Of a stretch of 64,000 nucleotides of DNA, positions 10,301 through 25,300 are shown in pieces; the stretch's first letter is position 1; the number at the start of each line of letters is the position of its first letter. The stretch covers positions 1-64,000 of IMG/VR virus record IMGVR_UViG_3300030104_004631. One strand, given 5' to 3'. The translations under genes and the position numbers were made by a program. The DNA comes from a virus. The notes under the pieces are model-generated. The model did not search any database and had not been told where the DNA came from. It saw nothing but the letters and a program-made list of their open reading frames with translations.

Positions 10301-13300
10301 CTTCCTCAACCAGCAGAAGTTGTTCCTCAAGGAAATATTTTGGTTTCAGTTGACCTTAACAAAGGTAAATCTGATAATGCTGCTGTTTTAAATTCTATTG
10401 GTCCATATACAACAAATATTCAGAACTCGTTCTTTAATACCAACCACGTTTATGTTGCATCTACTGGTATTCCTAATTATTCAATTGGTCCTTTTCCAGG
10501 ATCAGCACTTTTACCAGGAAATCAACGTAAACTTAATAGATTTCCATTAGATCCTCAGACTATTTCCGTTAAAAATGATATTAGTCCTGGTGCTATTGGT
10601 ACTTGGATTAATGGAACATCTGTTTGGTCATATAAGTCAGATGTCACAAAAACTTTTGGACCAGTTACCTCTATTGGTATCACAAATGCTGGTTCTGATT
10701 ATGATGCTTCAAACCCTCCAAATATTGAAATTACTGGTGGATCAGGAACTGGTGCTACTGCTGCTGTAACTGTTAATGGTTCTATTACAGAAATTGTTGT
10801 TACTGCTGGTGGTAGTGGTTATACCTCTTCACCTCTTGTTTCAATTGTTGGTGGTGGCGGATCTGGTGCTGCAGCAACTGCTATTGTTACTAAAGGTGTT
10901 GTCTCCAGTATTCTTATGAATACAAATGGAACTGGATATACTTCTCAACCATCTATTACAATTGTTGGTGGTGGTGGAACTGGTGCTACTGCTACTGCTT
11001 CAGTAAGAGGTCCAGTTAAATCTGTTTCTGTAACCAATGGTGGTGCTTCATATACATCCAATCCTACAGTTACTCTTAATTCTGGTTCTGGTGCTGTTGC
11101 ACAAGCTATTGTAAGTAATGGTAGAATTATTTCTATCGCTATTATTTCTGCAGGAAGTGGATATACGACTGCCCCATCAGTAACTATTCAGGGTGATGGT
11201 TTTGGTGCAGTTGCTCGTGCTGGTATCGATGTTGATGGAGAAAATGCTGGTAGAGTAACAAGTGTTGAAATTATTAATAGGGGTATTAACTATATTCAAG
11301 GAACAACAGTCATCAACCTTACTTCTGTTGGATCTAATGCAACTTTTACTCCTAATGTGTTTAAATGGACTTATAATCTTCAAGAAACTACAACAGTAGA
11401 TGCTGCTAAAGGTTCTGTATTTGCTGGATATAATAATCAATATGGGGGTGAATATGCACATATTTCAAATCCACAAAGATTGAGATATATTCTTGGTGAT
11501 AACCTTTTTGAGCAAGTTGGTACAGGAAATATTCTTGAGCAAGAGGATCAACTCACACACTCTCCTATTATTGGTTGGGCGTTTGATGGGAATCCTATTT
11601 TTGGTCCATATGGTTATTCAGATCCTACAGATCAGTCATCTGCAATTGCAAAATTAAATACTTCTTATAAACTTAAAACAAATTTAGTTTTAGATGCAAG
11701 TACTAATCCAGCACCAGTTAGAACTGCTGGTCCTTTACTTTCTATTGAACCTGCAGGAAGATTTATTGAAGATTATGAATATTCTTTTGGACTTGGAGAT
11801 CTAGATCAATATAATGGTCGTTTTTGTAAAACTCCAGATTTTCCAGATGGAAGATATTGTTATTTCATTACTATTGATAATAGTGACGCAGGAATCGCAG
11901 AATTTCCTTATGTCTTAGGACCAAACTTCAATTCCATTGTAGATTCTTGGAATTTGAATAAAGATGCCATTCAACAAAATATTCCTACTGGAGTTGTAAG
12001 ATATCGTGATCCATATGAAAACGTTGATATTGATGTTGAGAGAGCTCCTAATGTATCTACAAATGCATTAACAACGGAAGATGGTGATATTTTACTTTTT
12101 GATATTGAAGATGAAAATAAAGATGGTGTAATATCTCAAGAAGAAACTGATGATCCCGATCAATTGTTTGAAGAATCTCCTCTTCAATTATTTGATTATT
12201 TCCCGAAAGTTAAATTTGACTCGAAGGTTGATATTGAAGTTGAAACTACAACAAAATTTGAAGATGCTTCAGTAACTGGATTTACTGTTGAAGATGCTGG
12301 TAAGAGTTATCAGGTTGATGATATTCTTGTCTTTGATAATACTAATACTGATGGTAGTGGTGTATCTGCTAGAATTTCTAAAATTAATGGTGAAACTGTA
12401 AGTGCATATACTTTTGAAACTGTTGAAGATCAATTCTTTGGTGTATTAACAACATCTACTCCTCATAACATAGTTGTTGGAGATTCTGCTTTTATTGATT
12501 ACACTCCTGTGATGGATGAAACCAATAAAACATTCATTGTTAGACAATTTAAAGGTATTGAACAAATTACGATTGATCAAGCGGGATCTGGATATGATTC
12601 TGAAATTCCTCCTACTATTACTATCGATGGTGATGGGCAATCTGGTGAATTAAGAGCAAATGTAACTTCTACTGGTGCAATTAATGTTGTTGATATTGTA
12701 AACTCTGGTTCTGGGTATACTAAGAACCCTCGTGTTATCCTTTCTCATCCACAGGTGTTTAAGAGAGCAGATTACTATGTTTCTTTAATTCAGCATGAAA
12801 ATTATGTTAAAATTAATGATGTAGTTGCAAATGATCAAAAAGAAGTATTTTTCTGTGGAAAAACTCTTGATGCAGGTGGTCTTGAAGTTGCATTTGTTGC
12901 TAAGTTCTCTGAACTTGGTGTTAAAGAATGGGAAAAAACCATTGAAAGTACTGCTGGCGTTAATTATACAGAATTTTTAAAATTAGATGTTAGTGGTAAT
13001 AATATTTGGGTAGTTGGTCAAAATAAACCAAATATAATTTCACTCAGTGCCTATAACCCAGATATTATACTTGTTAAGTATGTTCAAGCAGCTGATGGAT
13101 TGAGTGCATCTCTTAGTTTCCAGAAGGGATATGCAGGTATTTCTGGTTCAACTAGATCTGATAATATTACTACAGTTAAGAAATATTCTGATACTCGTTA
13201 TATTATTGGTGGTTATACTAATACCAATTCTGCCAATCCTCAAGATGCATTTATAGCATCTATTGATTCTGCAGGAAGTTTTGCTGCAAAAAGAAAATTA

Positions 13301-16300
13301 GCATCTGCTTCTGGATCGGAAAAAATTACTGATTTGATTGTACTTAATGATGCAGTTTATTTCATCATGGAAACTTCTGCTACTGATGGTGCAGCAGATT
13401 CAAAACTTGCTTTTGGTAAGGCACTTGTTGGTACTTCTGAAATCACAATTGAGTGGATTAAAGAAATTAATAATGTCGCTTACTCCTTTAGAGATACTAG
13501 TTTAGTTGTTGATGAATTTGATGAGTTTTATATCACATCAACTCTTGCTTTAAAAACTGATAATACTGTTAAAGATGGTTTCTGGGTTGGTAAAATTGAT
13601 ACTACTGGTGATTTGATTTGGAATTATCGTTATGCAGTTGCTTCAGGTAATAGTATTGAACTTGCTTCTAGAAGCACCATTGATATTTTTGGTGAATTAA
13701 ATATTGCTTTTACTAAAACCAATACTACTACTAATTTAAAAACAGTTGATACTGTAAAAATTAGTTATAATGGTACACTTAAAAAACATACTAATACTGC
13801 TTTTGATCGAAATAATATTGAAGGTATTACTGCTAATGCTATTACTGTAGACAATTCTGGAGATCCATACGTATTTGGTCAAACACAATGGAACAGAAAT
13901 GAATTCCTGTTTGATTTTACTACAGGTGGTAGTCAAACTACAGATATTACTGGTCACTATACCCCAACTATTGTCCAAGCAGGTGATTCGGTAAGATTCC
14001 TTGGAAATTATGCATTTATTCAGGGATATCAAACTGCATCTCCTAGTACTTGGGAAAATGCTGCTATTAAAATTCCTGCAGCATCTCTAGGAACAAAATT
14101 AAATGATAGTTGGACTCTTGAGTTCATGCTTTATAAGAATGGATCTGAATATCAGTCGCATAGTCAAACTCAATATACTTTATTGAATATTGGTGATGCA
14201 ACAGATGCTACTGGTGGTCTTTGGTTGTATTATGATGATTCGAGTGGTAAATTAGAATTAGTAGTTACAAATAGTTCAACAGCAATTAATTCTGCTGGTG
14301 GTGCTCTTCAGTCTACAGCAACAACAATGTTTGCTAATAATTCTTGGCAGTTCATTGGAGTTAAAAAAGATGTTAATACATTTACTGTGTATGTAAATGG
14401 TATTTCTGTATTAACTGGTACTATTGCTTCTACAGCACTTGGTGGTAAAGATATTCATATTGGTAATATTCCTGGTAAAAATGGTACTGTAACTCAATTC
14501 CGTAAGAATGAGCAGTTCCAAGGATATATTGATAATCTTCGTTTAAGGAACCGTGCAGTAACTCCTACAGTTCCTTCTGATGTAACTACTCTTCCACCTA
14601 TAGCTTCTTATGCTTTAGCATATAATTGGACAGATGATGCTTGGTTTACCAATTATCTTGAAAGATATGATTATATTGATTATGTTGGTTTTGGATTAAA
14701 ATCTGATAAAGATTCTGATTCTGATAGACTTGGAGATAAAGGTTTACAAACTAATACTCAAATTGGATTTGTTAGAACTGCAATTACACCAGTTACAGGG
14801 TCTACTTTAACCGTAACTAATACAACATTTGCTCTTGGAAGTGTTGGTCTTCAAGGTCTTGATTTTGAAGATGCTACGATTAATATGACTGAGAATACTG
14901 AGTCTCTTGCGTATAGTAATGATGAATGGAGTTCTAGAACAGCAACAGTACCTTCTCCTGGATCTAAGAAACTCAAGATTTCAGCAGAGATTAATAATCG
15001 TTATTATATGAAAACGACGAATACTCTGAAAATTGATAATATCCAAGAAATTACACTCAACCAAAACTTTAATATTACTATTGGATCTAAACTTGTTCTG
15101 AATAATACTTCTGGTTCGTTTATTAATAGTGGTTATGTTTTAAGAAAAGATACTACTAATAATAAAGTATACTTAGCAGTAAATAACAACGCTTGGTCGG
15201 ATGATTTAAATACAGGTCGTTTGTCTACAGCACAATTTGATGAATCCAGTAGTTATGGAATTGTTGGATCTACTCCTAGTGATGTTAATGTTATTACTAA
15301 TTATAATTTCGTTGATAAAATTAATACAACACCTGGAACATTTGATTTCGATCTTGCTGATTATAATTTAGATAAAACTGCTGCTACTACTGGTAATGGA
15401 AACCTTGATGAATTTGCAACATTCAAACCATTTGCCATTGCTGATTATAAAGTAAAAATTGTTGAAATTTCTGGTTCTTCCTCGTTTATTCCTGGATCTG
15501 TAGTTGATATTACTGCTAGTGATATTTCTTTCAATACTGCTAAATCAACAGCACAAATTACTAATTTAACTGGTGTAACTAAGATAACTCTGATATCTAC
15601 ACTTGATAAAATTCTTCAAGCAACTGCAGTAGCAAATACAAATGAAGTTTATGTAATTACTGGAAATAGACATTATTTTTCTGTTGGTGATAATATTAAT
15701 ATTGATGGTAATCCTACTCAAGAAGTTGGTGGAACTGCATATGATGAATATGATGGATCTTTTATCATTGACAGTGTTGTAAGTAATAAGGAATTTACAT
15801 ATAAATTGAGTGCTGTAGCTCAAACAAGTCCAGCTACCACTGCTAGTAATGTTAATATCTTTGCTAAGTCTCCAGTTCTGAAGATGTATTATGGACATCA
15901 ATATCTGTTTGATGTTTCTCACTCTTCTATGTTAGGAACAAACTTATCTTTCGCTAAAGATAATCTGTATAAATTGGAATATTCATTCAACTCTATTGAA
16001 AGAGTTGGAACTCCTGGTCTTACTGGTCAAGGACAACCAACTCCAACTATTAAATTAAAGGTTGACAGAAGTATTGTTACGAATATATCATATTATTTTG
16101 ATCCATCTAGAACAGGAACTGATTCACCTATCGATAGTAATAGTTATTTGGATGTTGTTGATTCTCCATATTTGGGAACATTTACTGTTACAGAAATTGC
16201 TGGTGCTACTATTACTACTGGTGCAACATCATTCAAGTTCCTCTTAGCTAATGAACCTGAGGGTAATGCAAATATCACAACAACTACCTATACAACAAGT

Positions 16301-19300
16301 TCTAAGAAAGCTGTTGGTTCAATCGGTGATATTAGATTAATTAATTCTGGTGGATTCTATTCTAAATTACCTATTGTAACTGGAATTCAATCTTCTAGAA
16401 AAATTGAAAGAATTCAAATTACTGAACCTGGAACAGAATATGCAATAGGTGTATATAATTCTGTTCCTATTTCTGGAGATGGTGAAGGTGGATTTGTAAC
16501 TATTACTGTTGCAAATGGACAAGATGCTGAAGGTGCAACTATTCCTGGTCAAATTCAATCTGTAGACATTACATCTCCTGGTAAAGGATATACTACTGCA
16601 TCTATTGATATTGAATCCATTGAAGGTATTCTTGGATCTGGTTTAACTGGATCTGGAGCAGATATTTCTGTAATTATTCCTGCATTTGGTACTGGTGCTG
16701 TAATTTTCGCAAAAGGAACTAATGTTGGTAAAATTAAGAAGTTAAAAAATAATAACTTTGGTTATGATTATACGCATGATTATACACTTCGTCCTGAAAT
16801 CACATTCCCAATTAATGCTCAGTTAACTTCTACAAGTATTCTTGATAGTATTACTGTTACTGATCCTGGTTCTGGATATTCTCAATCACCTGCAGTTATT
16901 TTAACTGGGGGTGGTGGATCTGGTGCTATTGCTGAAGCATCTATTAGGAACGGAAGAATTGAGAGTATTATTATTAAAGATCCTGGTGCTGGATATTCAT
17001 CTTCACCTACAGTCGAACTTAGATCTTCCTTTAACTATGTTGTTAACCTTGACTTAGGTCTTCTTCAGTTTGCTTTCCCTCATGGAATTGCAAATGGTTC
17101 TGAAGTTACATTAAATGTAGTTGATACTGGAGATGGTGTAGAATTCCCATTATCTTCAGGTGCTACTGGTAGATTGAATGGAACTACAACATATTATGCT
17201 ATTACTGGTACTACCAATTCTCTAGAGAATGATCAAATGAAGTTGGCAATTACTCCAGCAAATGCTGAGTTAGGTGATGGTCTTGCTTTTGTAAACGCTG
17301 GTACTGGTAGACAGCAAGTATTAACCAAGGCTTTTGGTGCTGCTGCAGAAGCAAATGTTATTACATCTACTTTCTTAGAAGGTGAACTTGTATATCAAGG
17401 TAGTTCTTTGACTGCAGCAACTGCTACTGGATATGTGTCTACTAATGAAGGATGGCAGATTGGTCCTAGAATTCTTAAAATTGTAAATTATGATAATAAC
17501 TTTACTAAAGGTGAAAGAATAACTGGTGTTATATCTAAGTCTTCTGGTATTATTAGTGATATTAATATCGCTAAAGGTGTTCTTGAAATTGGTCCTATAA
17601 CTAAAACTACAGGACAATTTGTTGATGATGTTGGTAAACCTTCTGAGATCATTCAGAAGATCCAAGACTCTTACTATTATCAGGACTTCTCTTATGCTGT
17701 TAAGTCTTCTGTATCAATTGGTGATTGGAAAGATATTCTTATTAAGAATGTTCACCCTGCATCATTTAAGGTATTTGGTGAACTTAACTTAGAAGAATAT
17801 GGTTATATTGCAAATAAAGAAATTGATTTTGAACTTACCAAGTCAGTCGAACTTACTAGAGAGGCAGTCGTACCAAATATTCAAAATTTTGCCTTAGCAG
17901 AACCCATTTATTCTGAATTTAATAATACTGAAGTACTATTCCGTCAAAAGAGACTTACATCATCTGAGAATATTTTAACTTCTGTTGTTCAAAGATTAGA
18001 TGATATTTCCAATCAATTTGACGGTGTTAAGACTCAATTCCCACTCACTGTTAATAATGGAACTAATGTTATTGCTAGTGGAGATCAACTTCTAATTGTT
18101 CTTAATGGTGTAGCACAAACTCCAAATACTTCTTTTGAAGTTCAAGGTGATTCTATTGTATTTGCAGAACCACCTCAACCACCTGCAAGTGTGAAATATG
18201 TAAACATCACTATAAATTCACAGGCAACTAAGGATTTAGAATTTTCATTTACTAGTGGTATTTTCCCTAATATTGGTAATAGTCTTGTTGGTGTTGTTTC
18301 TACTGCTAGACTTACAGTAACTAATGTCAGTGGTAATGTAATCAGCGGATTTATTACTCAGGGCACCTTTATTTCTGGAGAGCAATGTCAAGTAGGTGCA
18401 ACAGGATTCTCTGGTACTCTTAGTTCGATTACAGACGTAACCAGCAATGGTTTATTCTTATTCAATGAGAAAGTTACTAATTTAACTGGAGATACAGCAA
18501 AAGTAGAAACATCAAACCTTGAAAGTGGACAGGAAACACCTCTAGGAAAACTTCGTTATAGTATCGGTGCTGCAACAACTGATATTGAGTTAGTAGCAAA
18601 TACAAATGCTGGTGGAGCACTTCCTGCTGGAACATTTACACTTAATGACGATTATCAGATTGGTTCTGAAATTATTACTGTTACTCAAGTTGTAAATGGT
18701 TCTGATTCAACAACTATTACTGTGACCAGAGGAGTTTCTGGTACTGCTGCAGTTTCTCAGCAAGAAAATATTCCGATTTATTCAACAGAAATTTCTATTA
18801 CCAATACTCTTACTTTAAGTAAGACCACAGGTACATACCAGTCAACTCCAGGATTATATGATATTCAATTGGATGATTATATTATTGGTGCTAAGTCTGG
18901 AGTAGTTGCTCAGATTACTGCAACTAGTGCATATCAAGATCCAATAACTAATGAATTTATTGAACAAGTTAATATCTCTGAAGGATCTTCCTTCTTTGGT
19001 CTATTATTCAACAGATTAACTTCTATTAGTTATCCTAACAAAGTTCTTGATAATATTTCCGAATCTCAAGTAAGTATTGTTGATTTTACTGATAATGCAA
19101 CTGCTTTTGATTCTTCATTCCCACCTAGTGAATCCATTAGTAATAATATTTTAATTTATGATAATGAAACTGGTGCATTTACTGATAACGAATATATTAG
19201 AAATTATAAAGTTGATTATGGTAGTGAATATGGTGGTACATTCGGAAATACTGATGAGATTAATATTAAAAAATTAACCTTTAAAAATTCTGTTGGAGAC

Positions 19301-22300
19301 GGATTCTTATCTCGTGGTCAAGTTATCAGAACAACTGACACTAAGGCAGAGATTATTGGATATAATTCAGCACAAAAAACTGCGTTTCTTGGTAAGATCG
19401 GTAGATCTTCATATGATGGAAATGATTATCACACAGCTACATTTGTTGAAGGTGCTCAACTTAATACTTCTAACAAAAAATTTGGTACTGCATGTCTAGC
19501 ACTATCTGCTGGCACATCAGCACACACTTTCGTAAGTGGTGTTACTAATGCAATTATTGCTAGTAATGGTGCTACAGGATCATTTACTGCTGCTACAGGA
19601 ACAACATATGACCCATTCACGGGTGATATGGTTATTGAGATTGGTACTCATACACTTACTACAGCAAATAAAGTAACTATTACTGATAGTGGTGTTGTAT
19701 TTACTTGTGCTCAAGATGGTAACACTGCTAATAAAGCATATCCTAGAGCAACTGATCCTGCATCTGGTTCTGCTCTTACTATTACTGCAGTTACATCAAC
19801 TACAATTACAGTCAATGTTACTGCCGTTGCCATCGATGAATATCTAACTATTCCAACTTCTAGTGAATTTGGATTTGGTACAGGAGCATTTACTATTGAA
19901 TGTTGGATTAAATTGAATACTATTGCTGCTGGTAGTAAGACTATCTTTGATATGAGATCTGGTGCAACTGAACTTGCTCCTTATTTGTATGTTGATGGTG
20001 CAAATATTAAGTATTTTAATAATGGTAGTGTTACTATTACTGGTGCGTCAAATCTTGTAGTGAATACTTGGTATCACATTGCTCTCAGTAGAACTGGTAC
20101 TAGCACCAAATTATTCTTAAATGGTACTCAAGAGGGTAGTACATACTCTGATAGTAGTAACTATGGTTCTACAAAACCAATTAGAATTGGTGGAGATTAT
20201 GCTGGTTCTGCAATTACTGCTGGATATGTTGATGATTTTAGAGTTTCTAATAATGCTCGTTATACTACAGCATTCACTGCTCCAACAGGAGTATTCCAAG
20301 GTGATTCAAATGCTAAACTACTTTTCCACTTTGATGGTGTTGATGGACAAACTTATACTGAAGATTGGTCTGGTGGTGAGTCACTGACTGTTACAGAAGA
20401 GTTTAATAATGATGCTATCTTAGCAACCAATCGTTCTATTGGTAAGCACACTTATAATGGTGGTACTTCATCTAATGCTATTACAATTACTGCTGGTAGT
20501 GTTAATAAAGATGTAACTAACGCAACTTATGATTATCAAACAGGTGTTTTAGTATTAACTATCGGATCTCATAGTTTTACAACAAGTGATACTCTTACTA
20601 TTGGTGCTAATAAGTTATCCTTTACTTGCACACTCGATAATAACGCTACATCACACACTTATCCAAGAACTACTGACCCTGCATATGGAACTGCTTTGGC
20701 AATTACTGCTGTAACTGGTACAACTGTAACTGTTAATGTTGGTGTTGCTTCTAAGGGATTTGCTGGTAGGACTCACAGATATTACGATGCTGCTGATCTA
20801 ATCCTCAAGAATAGTGACTTTATTAAGAAAGAAGTTGTTTATCAGATGAGACAGAGATATCCTGAGTTAGTAATATTAGGAACTCGTTATACACCAACTA
20901 ATGCAATTTACGATGCTGCAACTGGTTTATTGTCAATGACAGTGGATGGTAATACTTTATCAAATGGTGGAACATTAACTCCTGTAACTGCAACTTATAC
21001 TCCTACTACTGGAGTTATGGTGATTACTTCTTATAATCACGGTCTTTCAAATGGTAAGAGAATTAATATTAAAGTTGGTGGTATTACATTCCAGTGTAAT
21101 GAAGATAGTTATGGATCTAATCATCCATATCCTCGTTCAGGAGATCCTATAGCTGGTAAATGGATACCAGTTGCTAACGTTACTCAAAATACTTTCGAAG
21201 TTAATGTTGGAATATCTTCAAACACTACAACTCATCAATTTGAAAGTGCTTTAACTGATGCAATTACTGTTGAAAAAGATAGAATTAAGATTAATGATGG
21301 TGCATTATCATTCACTTGTGAAATGGATGGTAATACTTCCACCAAGACTTATCCTCGTGCTACTGACCCTGCATCTAAACAGGTTGCTTTACCAATTATT
21401 TCTTCTTCAAACACTAATCTAACTGTTAATGTCGGACCTTCTCCTTTAGTTAATTTCCAACCAACTGGTGCAACTTACGATCCTGCAACTGGTGCATTCG
21501 TAATGACGATTACTAACCATACAATTAACACTGGAACACAAATTAGATTGACTGCAGATTCATTTACGTTTACCTGTACTCAAGATGGTGGTAGTGCTCA
21601 GAAGACATATCCTCGTGCAACTGCTGGTGACGGATCTCCCGATCCTGCATACAATACTGCTCTTGATGTAACTGCTGTTGGAACAACTACACAAGATATT
21701 AGCACTGCATCATATGATCCTGCAACAGGTATCTTAACAGTTGATTCTGATGGTGCTCATGGATTATCTACTGGTAATAGAATTCAAATTGCAGATAATT
21801 CATTAACATTCACATGTGCTTATGATAGTAATGCTACAAACCATACATATCCAAGACAAACTGATCCTATTAGAGGTGAGTGGGTTGAGGTAACTGTTGT
21901 TGATAGTGATACATTTACAATTGATATTGGAAAATCTAGTGATACATCTACACACGCATTTGTATCTGCATCTGCTGGTGCCTTAATTAAACAAACTGGA
22001 ACAGTTACAGTTAACGTTGGTGTTTCTTCACAGTCAGATCAGTACGCTCATACATTTGTATCTGCTGCAGCAAACGCAGTTGTTACTGGTGGTAATTACA
22101 CACATAAATTTATATCTGCTGTTGCTAATTCTGTTATTGGTGATCAAGGTATTAACTGTGAAGATGATATTCGTGACACATTAAATGCAATCGTTCAGGA
22201 TCTTCGTAATGGTTCTAATACTCATATTTGGGATGCTTCATCTTACTATGTTGATAGAACAACTACTCCAGTTACAATTGCACAGATTGAACCTGCGGTC

Positions 22301-25300
22301 AAAGAAACATTATTTGCTTATGAAAAAGTTGATGAGATGCTTCAGTACATCATCACAAATACTCTTTGGACAATTCAAGGTGATCATGGATTAACACAGA
22401 AGACTGATACTACAATTACAGACTCTACTTATCCTGCAGGTGTTCATACATTTGTAAGTGGTGTCACTAATGCAATTACTGCTGGCGGTGGAGCATCTGG
22501 AACCTTTACTGCTGCTACAGGAACAACATATAATCCTGCAACAGGTGTTATGGTTATTGAGATTGGATCTCATAGTTTAATAACTTCTAATACAGTTACT
22601 ATCGCTAATGGTGGTGTAACATTCACTTGTGATGCTGATAATAATACATTAGAAACTGCTTATCCTCGTGCTACAGACCCTGCATCTGGAACTGCTCTTG
22701 CTATTACTGCAGTAACTGCTACTACAATTAGAGTTAATGTTGGTAAAGCAGTTCCAACATTTACTCCTACTGGTGCAACTTATAATGCTGCAACAGGTGA
22801 TATGGTTCTTACTATTGGATCCCATTCACTAACAACTTCATCTAGAGTTGCTATTGCAATCGGTGGTATTACATTTACTTGCACAATGGATGGAAATGTA
22901 TCTAATAAATCATATCCTAGAGCAACTGATCCTGCTGCGAATGCTGTTCTTGCAGTTACTGCTGCCGACGCAACAACAATTACAGTTAATGTTGGTGCTT
23001 CTTCTGCTAAAGATCAATATGCTCACACATGGGTTAGTTCTACAACTGATGCTGTAAAGGTTCTAACCTTCACAACAGGTGATTGTGCTGATGTTTATTC
23101 TACTATCGGTAACTTAATAGATATCCTTACAGATACAATAGAGGAAGCAACTGCGAGTCCTGCTATTGACCATCTTGCAACTATTACAAGACTTTTACCT
23201 GCAATAGAATTCCAAGGTGGAGAAGTTGATGCATTAAATGAGTTAGAGTTTAATCTTTCATATCATGATAGTGCAACTGATACTGCTTATACACATCGAC
23301 TTGATCCATCTTCACAAGATAGGTTCCGTGATGCTGCAAACTTAATACGTGAAAATACTTCTGTTATCGTTGATAAAGCAGCATTTGATATGATTGATAG
23401 ATATCCTGATTTGGCAAATGATATGCCAAGAAATGCTGATGGAAGTGGTAATGGTACCCTCAGATGTAAGACTGATTTAGGACTTATTGTTGAAGGGGTT
23501 GCTAAGGATATTGAACATGGTGGTAATAAAAATACTGTAAGAGCTGCTAAATTCTATGTTGATAGTAAAAATGAACTACAGCATATTAGACTTCAGGTTT
23601 GGCAATCTGTATTTGCTCATGACAGACTTGGTGTTTATCTGAAACAATGTGTTACTGGTGATCTCGATTATACTAATACTGATAATATTATTACTAGTGA
23701 CTGGGGAATTACTAATGATGCAATTCAACAGTTTACAGCAACAGGAGCAACTTACGATCCTGCAACTGGTCTTATTGTTGCAACTATTGGATCTCATAGT
23801 CTTCAAGTTGGAAGAGAGATTAATGTTGCAGATGGTTCTCTAACATTTAGTTGTGCTGGTGGTACAGGAACTCATATTTTTGTAAGTGGTGTTACGAATG
23901 CTATTACAGCAAACTCTGGTGGACCATTTACTGCTGCAGCAGGAACTACATATGATCCTTCAACTGGCAATTTAGTATTAGAAATTGGATCACATAGTTT
24001 AACTACAAGTAATACAATTAGTATTCAGGATCTTGGATTGGTATTTACTTGTGATGCTGATAATCATAGTTCTCTCCACCCATATCCACGTTCTACTGAC
24101 CTTGCATCTATTAATACAGTAGGTCTTAATAATGGTGTTCTAGCAATTAGTGCTGTAACTGGTACAACAATTACTGTTAATGTTGGTGCTGTTACTTCAT
24201 CTCAGGTTGGATATCCAAGATCAACTGATCCTGCGTCTGGTAGTAACTTAGAAATTGTTGCTGCTGATGCAACAACAATTACATTTAATGTTGGTAGTAC
24301 AACAAATGTTCAAGCACATACATTTGTAAGTGCAACTTCTAATGGAATTACTACTGTTGGTCAATGTGCAAATGTTAAGAGTGCCATTGACACTCTAATT
24401 ACAACCATTAACGACATTATTGCTCCTACTAGCAACGACTTTAATATTGGTGCTGATAGATTATACTTTAATAGAGAATACATTAGTCAGGAAATTTCTG
24501 GTAGAACTGGTGCTCTTGGATTGCTTGGAACAGAACTTAACTATTCCATCCCAAGTGGTACTTTCGCTGCTCTATCTTACGATATTACTAATTATAGAAC
24601 TTATATTGAAGAGTTTATAATTGCTGCAATTTCAGATCTTCAAACAGGTGGTAATAATAGTTCTATTGCTCAAATGGAAAAATTCTTGGATGCAACTAAG
24701 AAAATTACTCCTGTTGGTGATGAACTCTATGCATTCTTCTTTGCTCATGAATTAATAAAAACAGTAAGTGAAAAAGCAATTAAAAATTTACTCTATACAA
24801 ATGGTGATAGTATATCTGGTGATCAATATGCAGCATCTCATACAAACATCGCTGCATATAGAGATTCAGAATCTCCTACAGATATTAATGAAGTTTGGTA
24901 TAGAATGCGAGATCTTATTGACTTTGGTTTAGATACTCTATTCCCAGGAGATGTTGAAGCACGTAGTGTAGTTAAAAATATTCTTTATAATAAGAATTAC
25001 TATAAAGCAGAGATCGAATCTTTAGTCAATAGTCAATTTGGTGTTTCTTCTTGGGCATACAATTCATTCATTGATGATGTTGTTAACAACGTTCAATATG
25101 ATTACATCACTTCCAATACAGTTGACACACAGACAGCGTATTCTCTTGAATTTAGTTCATTGAGTGGTAGTTTTGTTGTTGGAGAAACTATTATTGGTGG
25201 AGCAACAACTGCTATTGTTTTATATGCTTCTGGATCTAGAATGGTTATTGGAACTGTTACTGGAACATTATATTCAGCAGGAGATAGTTTATCTGCTCCT

